From the NCBI GenBank assembly GCA_027919835.1, contig JANVFP010000015.1, forward strand, positions 992,001 through 1,056,000: a stretch of 64,000 bases of DNA, given 5' to 3'. The stretch's first letter is position 1, and each line of letters starts with the position of its first letter. The stretch is from Lentinula raphanica (Eukaryota; Basidiomycota; Agaricomycetes; Agaricales; Omphalotaceae). Of the stretch, positions 21,159 through 34,340 are shown one piece after another. A program made the position numbers and the translations under genes. The notes under the pieces are model-generated. The model ran no database searches and was not told where the DNA came from. It saw only the letters and a program-made list of their open reading frames with translations.

Positions 21159-22896
21159 ATGAGTCTGTTTCTGGCTCTCTGTTGGATCTCTGCTGTCCTC
21201 GCAGACTCTAGCAACAACACCACCTCTCCAGGGTAAACTTTGCTCATTCCTTATCCCCAAATCCAACGCACTAATTACTCTTTCCAGGATTTCCTCTGAC
21301 CCTTACCTGCCCTACAAACCCGAATTCGCCCGGTCTCTCCCCGTCCAAACGCTCGTCACCGGCGTCGTCTTCACCCTCGTCGCCGTCCTGTTCGTGCACA
21401 TTGTCTTCACCGGCCAATACCACTGGCCGCTCGCCCCAGTCAACTACGCTCTCCAGCTCTCTGGCGTCGTCTCCCTCCTCGTCTCGCTCATAGCGACGAT
21501 CCACGTCATCTGCTCCTCCGCGATCACCGAAAGCGAGCACTGGCCGTACATGCTGAGCTACATCGCAGTGAACGTGCCTCCGCTGGACATGCTCAACGTC
21601 GCTGCCGACCCAGAGAGCGATGGCCCAGCCGAGCTCACTTGGTCCCCGGTCGAGCGAGGGACATGGTTGATGATGAACGCCGCGGTGTCTGCGCTGGCCC
21701 AGATCACCCATATCCATTTCCTCACCTTGTTGTTTCCCTCCCGTCTCGAAGCCAGGCTGATCTTCTCGCTTCTTGGCCCGCTCGCGATCCTCGCAGCGAT
21801 CATGCAGCTCATCCCTATCCAGCCGAACACGAACCTGATCGCGATCGCGAACAACATCCGGAACGTCTGCAACGCCACGCTCTCCCTCCTCTTCACCGCC
21901 TCGCTCTTCATCTGGGGTCTCCTCGTCAACCGGTCCCAAGCCTGGCGCACAGACGGCGGGACGGCCGTGTTCGGCGCGAGCGCGCTCACCCTCGCCATGG
22001 TCAGCACCGCGCTCAACTTCCTCTACGTACCGAAGAACGAGGAGTACGTCTGGCTGCCTGGCTTGATCTGGGCCGTCATCTTCTGGCAGAGTTTCCTCGG
22101 GTGGTGGTGGTGGGTGGGTGCGGGGAGCGGGCAGTCGACGGAGGATGTGGTGGAGCAGGTGTTTAAGAGGGGACAGAGGTTTGCTGATAAGCGGAGGAGG
22201 GCAAAGTCGACGAAGAAGAAGAAGGGTGGGAGGAAGGAGGCTGGGGGGGAGTTTGGTGTTGAGGAATGTTCGGAGCAGGAAGGGAGGAGTGAGCTTAGTG
22301 ATGAGTCGACGATGTCGACAACGAACCCCGACACCTCCCGCCCCCAAGCCCGTCGAACCAACTCAGATGGCTCCTCGACTTCGGAGGATAGCATATCCAC
22401 TCTACCCCGATTCCTGCCCCGAACCGTGCATATGTGGTATCACAATCTCAGGCAGGCCCATGTCACTGCCGCGAGGAAACAGACTGTGGAGAGGGTGGAG
22501 CGGATCAGGGAGATTGAGCGGGGGAGGATGGGGCTCAGTCTGGGTACGTCCCGTGGTCATACAGCGTTCAGGACGAGATTCGGGTTTGGGACAGGGACAA
22601 GTGTAGGTTCAGAAGGCGTCAACTTGAGTCGAGGGTGGGGGTTGGGAAGCTTTGGATGGAGAGAGAGTAGAAGGAACGATGCGGTTGTGGAGTATGAGAT
22701 GGAGAGTAACCCGAGGAGAAGGAGAAGGGGGAGCGATGAGTCGCAGGAGCAGCGTGGAAGTGATCGACCGCGATACGTATCACAGAGTGGGACGATGAGG
22801 AACGGTACTCAAGTCGAGGATGGCCGTCCGAGTTCGCTGTGGTGGTGGCGTCCTTTTAGTCGTTGGAGGTTACAGGATTCTACTGTATATCGTTAA
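21159..22896 (+). CDS. Uncharacterised multi-pass membrane protein with signal peptide
   Basis: Two exons, 21159-21232 and 21288-22896, give about 560 residues. The N-terminus (MSLFLALCWISAVLADSSNNTTSPG) is a signal peptide followed by a short lumenal N-glycosylation-type stretch. About seven hydrophobic segments follow (for example LVTGVVFTLVAVLFVHIVF, LLVSLIATIHVIC, LAILAAIMQLIP, LSLLFTASLFIWGLLV, LPGLIWAVIFWQSFLGWWWW). The C-terminal 230 residues are hydrophilic, basic and Ser/Arg-rich, typical of a cytosolic tail. I do not recognise the family. A receptor-like topology is possible but unproven. Coding GC is high relative to the neighbours. Confidence 0.7.
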
Positions 22897-23179
22897 CTTT
22901 TTCTGTTATGCTGTTCTACATTTGCTTTCATTGTCTGTACAATCTGTTGTATTGATATCAAAAAAAATCGATTCACAACGAAAGGATAGTTTCTCGTGGA
23001 TAATCTAAATGTTAGCACGAACTTGGAATCGCTATTCGCACATGGCCATAACATCTTGTATGCGTAACAAACATCGGTATGTAAACGCTTTGGAGGGCGC
23101 ACATCTCTATTTAGTTCAACCTACAACAATAGCATAAAATCTTCTCTCTTCCCATCCTTAACATTCAAATATTCAATCT

Positions 23180-25089
<1,910 letters not shown>

Positions 25090-25623
25090 GATCGTTCGTC
25101 TGTTGATTTACATAACATTATCGGTTGAGATAGGTTGAGATTGATTTGAGTGAGCGTAGGTTAGAATTTGTTGTTGAGGAGGAGGAGGGAGGAAGAGATA
25201 GTGGATGGGTACTACGTACTGTTCTGTCATCCTTGCAAGAGTGTTGGCGATAACTGAGCGGAATGAAGGGAGAATGGTTGTAGAGTGAGTTCAAGTTGTT
25301 CTCTTCGGGGAGAACAGCGTTGGAGTTGAAGATGGATTGGTAAGAGCGATGCGGCAGGTCATCCCCTTCTTTTCTAATCCCCCTTCGGTCTATACTCGGC
25401 CCGAAAGAGTTTTGGAGTTTGAACCAATGTGGACGCAGGAGATTGTCTTTTCGGAATTTGCGGGGGAAAGTTTTTTTTTTTTTTGTGTAGAGTGTCACGG
25501 TAGAGGACCGGGGCAAAGAAGTCGAAGTCCAAGACGGACGAAATCGGACAAGGAGTCACCGGTCACCATTCAAAAGATACAGAAAGAGTATTGACAATCA
25601 GTTAACAATACAGCAGCAGACTC
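25090..25623. promoter_or_regulatory. NPY1 promoter region / SDE2 3' flank
   Basis: Contains the NPY1 5' flank. A run of 15 T on the plus strand (poly-A on the coding strand) lies at about 25470-25485, a common nucleosome-excluding promoter feature in fungi. No gene is seen. Confidence 0.4.
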
Positions 25624-26625
25624 CTAAGCTCCTACAGCCTCTATTGGTCCACCAGAAACAACAGCAGTCGTTGTCGTTGCCACTCCCACCTTCGAAGGAG
25701 ACCCATTCACATCGACCGGGTCAGGCGACAGCTTGGTCTTCTTCGCCTTCTTCTTCTTCAGCAACCCTATGGACCGTACCATTCATAAGTTAGATAGATG
25801 CCTCACAACAAATCGTATAAAGAAAGAAAAAGTGTCACCCACCTGCAGAAACCGCGCTCTTCACATTATCAACAATCTCCCTGCTTTGTTCGATATACTC
25901 CGTATCTTCAAACCGGCGTTTAGCTCCAGCCACCGCTTCCACAGGTCTTTCTGACTTTGAGGAAGAAGAAGGTGTGGTAGCAGAAGAGGAAAATTTGGAA
26001 CTGGATGCGACAGCGCTATCGGTTCCGGTTATGCCCAGTCTTCGCTCCAACGCCTCCAACTTGGCCTTTTGCGCTTCGGCTTTCGCAGCGAGTCGGTCAG
26101 GCTCAGATTCGAGATACTCAGCAAGCCTATACCCGAACGTATAGCATATCAGAATCAAGTTCAAAACGCCGAGAGAAAGATAACTCACTTCTTCGCCTCC
26201 TTAAGCGTGCTCAACCTCCTCCCACTGAGATCCCGACAAGAATCGTTGTTGCTCGTCTTCTGACTACTCATCCGACCACCCGCGGCACGCAGCTGAGACC
26301 CGAATCCTCCTTTACCGCCGAGTAACCGAGGAGAGAGGCGGAGAGAGAGGAACGAGTGGGGTTCGTGTTCATGTTCGTCGTGTTCGTCGTGTTCATCGGT
26401 GGTTGAAGATAAGGAAGATAAGGAGAATAAGGAGGATAAAAAAGCGTCTGAGTCTGGGGGTTGAGAACCAGAGTGAGTGGAAAGGACTAAGCCAGATGAC
26501 GGGAGAAGGGGATATTTCGCGTTGAGAAGAGGAAGGACGTCGGATAGTCGAGTGGATGACGGTGGAACTGCGAGTGAGAGAGTACCGAAAGGAGCGAAGG
26601 AAGAGACGAGGACATTGGTGATCAT
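25624..26625 (-). CDS. SDE2: Sde2-like telomere/splicing factor with cleavable ubiquitin fold
   Basis: Sde2 carries an N-terminal ubiquitin-like fold that is cut after Gly-Gly, releasing a Lys-started splicing factor that promotes excision of selected introns (known from fission yeast). The protein starts [16 protein letters not shown]. The processing site [13 protein letters not shown] and the invariant [11 protein letters not shown] follow, then [22 protein letters not shown] formed across an intron, and a Lys-rich last exon ([11 protein letters not shown]). Three exons (26625-26185, then two shorter ones) end at TAG 25624-25626. It is the intact founder of three damaged copies at 30.1, 33.1 and 38.6 kb. 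Confidence 0.85.
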
Positions 26626-27123
26626 GGTGGTTGTGGTAGAAGATAAGTTGGGCGGTCAAAGCTGTGCAAAGTTACTGGAATCCTGACAAAAGTACTTACC
26701 CACGATCTCTTCTTCGTTCTTCGACATAGCGAACACTATTGCAGCGAAGAATAATCTTCGAACCTTCAAGCTTTCAGAAATTTCAAGTCCAAGTCATAAT
26801 CGTAGCTTTCTTAAAAGAGCGCAAGGCAATCCCACTCAATTAAGAACGTACATACACTCAGTACTCAATGCTCAGTGCTGCTTATTACAGATCCACAATC
26901 AGTTACTATTAGGCATGCATAACGCTTTCACGCAGTTTCAAATAACCAAGATCGAGGGCGGGTCAAGGGAAATAGGTAACGTCAAAACAACCACAACCAT
27001 CAATTGCAATAGTACAGCAAACACATCCGAGAAAGAAAAACTAGGTGTTCCGAACCTGATCCTTCGAGTTCGACACTCTCCTCTCCTCTCCTTCCTTTGC
27101 GACTCCATCCTCTTCTTTGCTTC
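26626..27123 (-). promoter_or_regulatory. SDE2 leader with upstream ATG and leader intron
   Basis: Reading leftwards on the minus strand, an ATG at about 26727 opens MSKNEEEIVG and is followed by a GTAAGT donor and a CACAG acceptor before the SDE2 start. Spliced, this short frame is out of phase with SDE2, so it would be an upstream ORF in the leader. The same ATG, donor and acceptor are preserved at the 39.1 kb copy. Bases 26690-26990 are nearly identical to 39105-39410. Confidence 0.5.
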
Positions 27124-29106
27124 CTACCCCTGCCTCGCTCTCTCAGCCTGCCTCTCTTTCTTAGCCTTCCTCTGCCTCCTCTTAGCCTCCGCGTTCTGCC
27201 TCCTCCGCTCCTTCTCCTGCTCCGTGTCATTATTCTCCTTCTCCATCTTCTTCTGCCTTTCATCCTCCTCCTTCTTCTTCATCCCTTCCACCCTCGTAAA
27301 CATCGAGTGCATTTTCTCTTCCTCCGAGTCCGATTGCACCCATCCTAGCCTTCGGTCTTCCCACATCAAGTTTACTCCTATCTTTCCCAGCTTTTCTACT
27401 ATTTTCTGCAAAAAGTCTGATCGCGAAGTGAACTTTTCCTTATCGATTTCTTTCCACATTTCGGTTACGACCTGTCTCTTCTCGGGATGAAGTTTGAGGG
27501 TCCCGATACGAGCACCACTCTGTACAGGTTTGCGTGGACGGATTGTTATGCCTCCATCCCCGTTGTCTTTAGCAACACGGCCTTGACTCTGAGCGTCAAT
27601 TCCGATTTGAATACCCACTTCTAGCCCCCATGTCGCGCTCCAATCCGAATCATAGTATGTGCGTTCAAGGGGTCTACTATCTGATGATTTCACGGCAACA
27701 AAGTAAACAGCTGAAATGGCACAGTGAGACCACTGTGTTGCAGATGACATTGAGAAGAAAACATACGAAGTTCCTCCATCCCAGGCTCAGGAAACGATTC
27801 AGAAAGGGGGGAACATTTACTGCGGCTGGTCCCAGAAGATGTCAGACATCATGTAATGAGTACACAGATGGAGGGGACGTACAGGAACCATCTGGAACTG
27901 ACCCAGGAGTGGGAATGTACCCAGGAGCAGCAGCGTACCCAAAGGCAGCAGGTGCAGCAGCGTGACCAGAGCCTGCAGCAGCGTACCCAGGAGCAGGAGT
28001 ATGAGTACCCAGAGGAAGTATGAGCGTACCCAGCGGGAGTATGAGGGTACCCAGCGGGAGTATAAGCGTACCCAGCGGGAGTATCAGCATACCCAGAGGC
28101 ACCAGAAGAGGTTCCGGGAGGGATACCAGGTATAAACGGTGGAGCCATGAGAACATCTCTCCCGGTCTCATCCTCTCCAGTGGTCTTCGACTCTCCCAGT
28201 GGTTTCACCTTCCCAAACAACGCGTTCATTTGCTGTTTCTCCGAGTCCGATTGCTCCCATCCTAACCTTGGGTCTTCCCGCTTCAATTCTTTTCCTTTCT
28301 GTCTCAGCTTTCTTTCTGTTGTCTGCAAGAATTCAAATTGCGAAGCAAAGGTTGCCTTATCGATCTCTCCCCACATTCCGGTCACTATGTCCTGACTCTT
28401 CTCGGAATGAACTGTGAGGGTCCCGATACGAACACCACTACGTACAGGTTTGCGTCCAGGATCGATTGTTATGCTTCCAGTCGTGCTGTCTTTCCGAGCG
28501 ACATGGCCTTTAGCATCGTTTCCGATCTGAAAACCCACGGCTATCTCCCGTTGTGTGCCCCATCTGAGACCAGAATAGCGTGAGTGTTGAAGGGGTCCAC
28601 CATCTGACCTAACGATGACAAAGTAAACAGCTGATATGGCAGTGAGACCACTGTGTTGCAGATGACATTTTTGAAAACATACGAAGTTCCTCCACCTCAG
28701 GCGCGGGAGGCAACCAAGAAGGGGGGGAAGTGTTGATTGCGGCTGGCCCAAGAAGACATCAGACATGTAATGAGTACACAGATGGAGGGGACATACAGGA
28801 ACCAGGTGCAACTGACCCTGGAACGGGAGCGTACCCAAAGGCAGTAGAAGCGTACCTGGCATGAGCATGAGTATACCCAGAGCCAGCATCACCAAAATCA
28901 TACCCAGAACCAAAACCATACCCAGAACTAAAATCGTGCCCAGAAGCAAAATTGTATTCAGGAGCAGGAGCGTGCTCAGAGGCAGGAGCGGACCCAGAGG
29001 CACCGGGAGAGGGTCCAGGAGGGGGTATGAACGGCGGAGGGGCCATGACAACAGGCCTAAGGAGGAGAATCGCAGGTAGCAAACGCAAGAAAGACAGCAA
29101 AGCCAT
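27124..29106 (-). CDS. Family F secreted protein, double-domain fusion (F1)
   Basis: Exon 1 (ATG 29106) encodes the leader MALLSFLRLLPAILLLRPV and a Pro/Gly/Tyr-rich stretch. A short exon and a phase-1 junction lead to domain 1 (VYFVIV, AVGFQIGND, SITIDPG, VRIGTLTVHSEK, REDPRLGWEQSDSEK). The frame then runs straight on into MAPPFIPGIPPG and PAGYA repeats, which are the exon 1 body of a second F unit without its leader. After another intron a second domain follows (VYFVAV, ARIGTLKLHPEK, LGWVQSDSEEEK) and a Lys/Arg/Glu tail ending at 27124. The linker shifts into a Cys/Trp-rich frame, and the next junction restores the domain frame. Function unknown. Confidence 0.6.
28000..28115 (-). repeat. 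Coding minisatellite, 21-base unit
   Basis: About five imperfect copies of tacccagcgggagtatgagcg in tandem. On the coding strand they read as repeated T-P-A-G-Y-A-Y units. A looser version of the same Pro/Gly/Tyr pattern occurs in the other F genes (for example 35110-35330), so this region probably expands and contracts by slippage or unequal exchange. Confidence 0.7.
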
Positions 29107-30065
29107 AATTGTTCTTGTCAGGTCGGGCCTTGTGAGAGCGAAGATTGCAAGTGAAGAAAACAAGTTGTCGTGAGCCACGAGTCAATGCTACAAAGGGTTG
29201 TAAAGAAACAATGCGAACACTAGTAAACGTCCTTGAAGGGATATTATTGAAGCGTGTGTGTGCTGTGTGAAGAGCTTTTGATTGCAAACTGAGAATGGAA
29301 TAAGAGACCGTCAGACGATAATTCGATCAGCTCAAACATCATGATATACTCACAAAACCAGCGTACAACTGCCAGGGAGGGCCGGGGGCAGAAAAATTGC
29401 GCGGTGAGTAACGGTCCAAGACGCGGATATGAGACTGCATAGGACTGCATACCGAACCAGCGTTGATACTAAAAACAAAAGAAAGTTTATGTACAGTGAG
29501 CATCGAGGGGATCGGTCGAAAAGAAAAATCGAGCTACCGAATGATGGTGAAAGGGCGCAATGAGACTATCAGACTGAGATAGTGGGTGTGTTTTTATGAA
29601 CTCTTAAGTACGCTTGCTGTAAGAAAATTTTCTGAGCTATTAAGGCTGCTATTCTGTGGCATCCCGTAACGAATCAGATCGATCATCGCAAGATGAGTTG
29701 CAGCGGCAATAGTACGCATAATCTCTTGAGAAAATAGTCATCAGCTTTTAGAAGCAAGCGCGAATAATCATTGAGACTTACTGTTGAGAGTAACTGTTTC
29801 CAGTGAGTCTGTTTCATGAACCGTCTTGTGCAAGAATCTCCATGCAAATCACTATTCAGCAACTGTCACGGTTATGTCGTAGTAATCATGTAGTAGGTGA
29901 GTTGTATCATATATGGCATATCTTGCTCTGAATACCCGCCGTGTGCTTCCATCAGGCTCCCATATGCGACAGCGGTCTTTCAGCGAAATTCATCGATAGA
30001 ATTCATTGAATAATGCAAGTTGATGAAACATCATGAGTGCGATGGCAACAGCTCTGAACAGCTGG
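29107..30065 (-). promoter_or_regulatory. Family F promoter and leader block, upstream of F1
   Basis: This block is shared by all F-type genes. Its features, in plus-strand reading, are a leader intron zone (agcgttgatactaaaaac), a ccgaatgatggtgaaag motif, a TATA-like gggtgtgttttta, and the stretch cttaagtacgcttgctgtaagaaaattttctgagctattaaggctgct. The same elements recur at 31.5-32.0, 35.5-36.1, 37.8-38.2, 40.6-41.2 and 42.2-42.6 kb, so the promoter was duplicated with the genes. Confidence 0.55.
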
Positions 30066-30414
30066 AAACTTCGACAAAAATCATTATTGCTCGTCTTCTG
30101 ACCTTCTGACTACTCTTCCGACCACCCGCGGCACGAAGTTCAGACCCAAATCCTCCTTAACCACCAAGCAACCGAGGAGAGAGATGGAGAGAAAGAAAAG
30201 CATCAGGTTCATTGTTAGTTAACAAGGAGGATAAGAGAGCGTCATGTGGTTGAGCACCAGAGCGAGTAGAAAGTAGCAAGCCAGATGAAGAGAGAAAGGG
30301 ATATTTCACATTAAGAAGAGGAAGGGCGATTGATAGTCGAGTGGATGACGGGGTAACTGCGAGTGAGAGAGTGCCGAAAGGAGTAAAAGAAAGAACGAGG
30401 ACATTGGTGATCAT
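30066..30414 (-). pseudogene. SDE2 copy 2: ubiquitin-like domain ending at Gly-Gly
   Basis: An 85-codon frame (30414 to 30157) encodes the SDE2 ubiquitin-like domain from MITNVLVLSF to SPRLLGG. The next codon, Lys in the intact gene, is TAA. Homology continues beyond the stop (GGFGSELRAAGGR) to about 30066 and is then lost, so the splicing-factor part is gone. It is most simply a truncated pseudogene. If transcribed it would make a free ubiquitin-like protein needing no processing. Its SDE2-type leader is only partly retained. Confidence 0.7.
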
Positions 30415-30789
30415 GGTGGTAATGGTAGAAGATAGTTGGTTGGTTAAAGCTGTGACTGAACTTATCCTACCAAAGTATCCACGATCTCCGATTTCGAGAC
30501 TCTGAATTTACAATCAGTCTGAGTTAGGCCACTGCCTCGGCCCTCCATGATGCGCCACCCATTGGCACAGGTGTCAAACAATCATAATGCACACTCGCAG
30601 AGTCGCAATCGAGGGTAGCGGTCAGAACGACTCTTTCACACAAGTCACATCCAAAAAGCAACCACAACAGCAACCTTCAATTACAATCCCAGCATCCTGA
30701 ATATGTACAACACAAGCACCCAATAGAGCATCTATCCATTCTAAGCCTCAACTTGCTCTACCGAGTCCTTCTCCTCCTTCTCCTCCATC
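30415..30789. other. Spacer between SDE2 copy 2 and F2
   Basis: Contains a decayed version of the SDE2 leader / F 3' flank (cacgatctccgatttcgagac; caaccttcaattacaatcccag) found at 26.7-27.0 kb. No gene is supported. Confidence 0.4.
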
Positions 30790-31408
30790 TCACATCTTCA
30801 CTTGTTCCACCTTCTCAACCAAAAACTTCCAATTATCCTTCTCCAACTGTGACTGTTCCCATCCTACTAACTTCTTTATCTCCTCTTCCGTCTTCCGCAA
30901 AAAGGCCAATTGCGAAGTGAACTCCCCGGGTATGATCTGTAGCCGCCACATGTCGTTCACATCCTGCACCGAACGAACACTAAGTGTTCCTATCCGAACA
31001 CCCCATCTAGTACTGGCGCCAACAGCTATGATAGTCTGTCCGGTTGAAAACTTCGTGGCGTAATGGCCCCGTTGATCATTCCCAATCTGAAACCCCACGT
31101 CCATTCCAGCGCACTTCTTTTTGGACCAGGTGGTTTTTACAAAATAGTCGTCGTGGAGCGGTTCACCGTCTTGGCTGGCGACGAAGTAGACAGCTGATTT
31201 GGCTGTGAGATCATTTGCAAATAGAGAAATGGAGAGAGGGGTAGGAAGGAGACGTACGCAATGATTCCACTGTATCAGTGTTTGAGCTTGGAGATGGACT
31301 GGGATTTTGGGGAACAGGAGTGGCTATGGTACTAGGAACGACCGAAGCCATGAGAACAGGCCCAAGGAGGATCGGAGGTAGTAAACGCCAAAAAGAGAGC
31401 AGAAGCAT
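30790..31408 (-). CDS. Family F secreted protein F2 (compact form)
   Basis: Two exons. Exon 1 encodes the leader MLLLSFWRLLPPILLGPVLM followed by a Pro/Ser-rich stretch (TPVPQNPSPSPSSNTD) without the Gly/Tyr repeats. The intron ends at the conserved TCAG before the VYFVAS codons. The domain contains DVGFQIGNDQRGHYATKF, WGVRIGTLSV, FTSQLAFLRKTEEE and VGWEQSQLEKD, then stops at 30790 with VEQVKM, lacking the charged tail of other members. This is the smallest apparently intact F gene and defines the core domain. Function unknown. Confidence 0.62.
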
Positions 31409-32060
31409 GAGTTCTCTTGTCGTCCAATTGGGCTTCTGGTATCAAGAGTGAAGATTCTGACTATGGCCGGATAGAACACGTCGTTAACAGTCAATGAGAC
31501 GGAGGGCTGTAATGGAGCAATACACACACTAATTGATTTCCTCGAGTATATAGCAATTCAGCAAAGCGAGTGAGCTGTGTTGTTTGAAATGCTTTTGATT
31601 GTGAACTAAGAAACACAACAGGATCAAGACGGCATCTCATTAATTAGCCCAGAAAACATGATATACGTACAAGACCAGCGTACAACTGGGAAACGCCAGA
31701 CATTCAGTAAGTAATGACCCATGGAGATGTTTGAAATCAGTACATACCGAACCAGCGTTGATACTGAAGATGAAGGAAAGTCGAAAACAGTGAGCATTGC
31801 GGGAATCATTAGGGGAATCATTTGAGAAGAGGGACTCAGCTTACCGAACGATTGTGAAAGGGTGCTTTGAGTGGGGTGACCGGGAGTCTGACTATCAGAT
31901 GGTGGGCCTTTTATGAATTCTCAGAGTGCACTAGTACATCAGAGCATTCTTGAACTCTATTCAGGCTGAGACATATTGAGTTGTTTACAACCAGGACCGT
32001 ATCAGACCGTATCGCATCAGAATGAATGAATGAATTGTATCAGCAATGCGCATGAGCTCT
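31409..32060 (-). promoter_or_regulatory. Family F promoter and leader block, upstream of F2
   Basis: Carries the shared F block: gttcactcg-type leader, agcgttgatactgaagatg, ccgaacgattgtgaaagggtgc, a TATA-like ggccttttatgaattc and an attcaggctgag stretch. It is more diverged than the F1 and F3 blocks. Confidence 0.5.
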
Positions 32061-32866
32061 TGAGAAACTAATCCTCTTTCAGTCTTTCGGAAGCCGTTCG
32101 GAAGTAAGTATGTACCTCGTTGCAATGTTCAACGCTCATTAATCATCGCTAGCCTTCCCTAGCTAACTAAAAGTCATTCTGACCGAGGATCGAATCTTGA
32201 GACTTGAGCTTGAGCCGGTCCCGAGCCATGACCACGTAGGTCACTTCAGTTCTGCCTTTTGTGCCCTCTTGTGCCGCGGTGCAGGGATGTCCGCGCCAAG
32301 CACAAGCAACTATCAAACACTGCCAAATGTTTTTTCAACGTCCGTTGGAACTCTAGTCGTCAGTATACAGTTTACAGCTCATAAGATCCGGCCCCATAGC
32401 CTCTACTGAGTATACCATCAATCCCATTGATCCATCGACCATGGGCCACCCTGCGGCGCCATCGAACTTGAGAATGAGTGAGGGATTTGACTGTGGGAGT
32501 CGGGACAGACGAGCCTCGAGGAGACAGAGATAGACGCTGACAGACGTAGCCTGTAGGGCTAGCCTGGCTAGGTCAACAATAATGGCTTCGAAGGTGTAAA
32601 CGCTGTTGTAACTTGTGCAAGATGTAGGCTGGGGTAGGTTAGTCAAACCCGATCTACTTGTTGTGCTGAGGTATCCTACGCGATTAAGTGATCAGCGCAA
32701 TTCCAGCAAACAGCGACATACGTACGACAAAGATTTCTTACAGGTTGAGAGAATGATATTTTCTGCAAGGATCTCCGTATGGATATTCCTATAGATTGTG
32801 CATTCAATGTTCATCAATATCATTATGAGTGGGAGAAGTAGGAGACAGTATACCGAGCGTTGAGAT
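32061..32866. other. Intergenic, nothing recognised
   Basis: No family F, SDE2 or NPY1 similarity is visible by eye and no open frame has supporting motifs. Confidence 0.35.
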
Positions 32867-33035
32867 TGGCCGGGAATGTTTGACGATTTAGATAGGAGAA
32901 GATAGAAGCCAGCGGGACTTGGGAAGAAGGATGATGAGATATAATGCATGACGGCGTTGAGTGTGCAAGGTACGAATGGGTAACCGTAAGAAACCAGGAA
33001 AGCCGGTCAGTAGAGCAGCGTTCTTCACGTCGATA
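32867..33035 (-). pseudogene. NPY1 5' fragment, relic 1
   Basis: On the minus strand the sequence around 33005-32870 aligns with the beginning of NPY1. It keeps DRLSWF (parent NRLSWL), then about 40 diverged bases, then CCCAAGTCCCGCTGG (parent PKSRW). Frames are broken and the rest of the gene is absent. It lies immediately left of SDE2 copy 3, the same relative position as intact NPY1 beside SDE2. Confidence 0.6.
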
Positions 33036-33049
33036 CGTGTCCATGTTGA

Positions 33050-33938
33050 ACAGCCTCCATTGGTCTACCAGAAACAACAGCAGTCGTTGCTACGGCCACC
33101 TTTAAAGATCCATTCATTTCAACACGGTCAGACGACGTCTGGGTCTCCTGCTGCTTCTTCTTCAACAACCCTATGTATCAATGCTAAGTAAATGATTCGC
33201 CGACGATTGATGGTAGATAGAATTCACCTGCAGAGACCGCGCTCTTCACATTGGCAACAATCTCCCTACGTTGTTCGATGTACTCCGTATCATCAAACCG
33301 ACATTTTGTTCGAGCTGCTGCTTCCACAGGTCGTTCTGAAGAGGAAGAAGGTGTAGAAGAGGTTTTGAAACTGAATGAGACAGCGCTATCGGTGATGCCT
33401 AATCTTCGTTCTGATGCCTCCAATTTGGCCTTTTGCGCTTCGGCTTTCGTCGGTCGGGCTCGGATTCGAGATACTCAGCAAGCCTATACGAATATCAGAA
33501 TCAAACTCGAAGCACTGAGAGAATGACGACTCACTTCTTCGCCTCCTTAAGCGTACTCAACCTCCTCCCACTGAGATCTCGACAAGAATCATTATTACTC
33601 GTCTTCTGACTACTCATCCGACCACCCGGCACGAAGCTGAGACCCAAATCCGCCTTTACCGCCGAGTACCCGAGGAGAGTCGGAGCGAGAGAAACGAGTG
33701 GGGTTCGTGATCATCGGTGGTTGAAGATAAGGAGAATAAGGAGAATAAGAGAGCATCTGGGGGTTGAGAACCACTGGAGTGAGTGGAAAGGACTAAGCCG
33801 GATGAAGGGAGGAGGGGATATTTGGCGTTGAGAAGGGGAAGGACGTCGGATAGTCGAGTGTATGACGTTGTGACTGCGAGTGAGGGACTCGGGAGTGCCG
33901 AAAGGAGCGAAGGAAGAGACGAGGACGTTGGTGATCAT
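33050..33938 (-). pseudogene. SDE2 copy 3 (frameshifted)
   Basis: All three SDE2 exons can be traced. The first exon begins [15 protein letters not shown], but a short insertion (ccgagt region near 33890) shifts the frame. The second exon has lost 7 bases of the RLAAKAEA segment, although GITDSAVS and [22 protein letters not shown] remain readable downstream. The third exon, KK-rich, is at about 33060-33170. Two independent indels make a functional product unlikely. Confidence 0.75.
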
Positions 33939-34340
33939 GGTGGTTACTAAAGTACTAAAGAATGAATTTCCGGTCAAAGCTGTGCGTTTGCAGGCGCTTG
34001 CCTGACAATGACATAACCCTCAACTTTCGCAACTTTCAAGGGACTCTCGAAATCTGATAGTCTTCGAGTCCCAAGTCAGACTCGTAGACATGGTTTAAGA
34101 ACGCAAGACCACTCGTTGCACTCAATCAAGCACGTACATACACTCGATGCTCAGAGCGCAAATCAGTTACCATTAAGTGGCATGCATAACGCTTTCACAG
34201 AATTGCAAGCAAGATCAAGGGCAGGTCAAGGGGCACAACGTCAGAACAACCACAACCATCAATTGCAATCCCAGCTTCTTGCCAGATAGTACAGCAAACA
34301 CATCCGAGAAATAAAAACTAGGTGTTCCGAACCTGTTCCC
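33939..34340. repeat. SDE2 leader / F3 3' flank (duplicated spacer)
   Basis: A diverged third version of the spacer at 26690-27050 and 39105-39480. It shares ggcatgcataacgctttcac and acagcaaacacatccgagaaa. It marks the duplication unit between an SDE2 copy and the following F gene. Confidence 0.65.

Noticed and set aside
21271..22347. 358-codon antisense frame opposite the membrane protein gene
   Set aside because: Shadow of the GC-rich sense frame; its Arg/Pro/Asp composition is typical of an antisense artefact.
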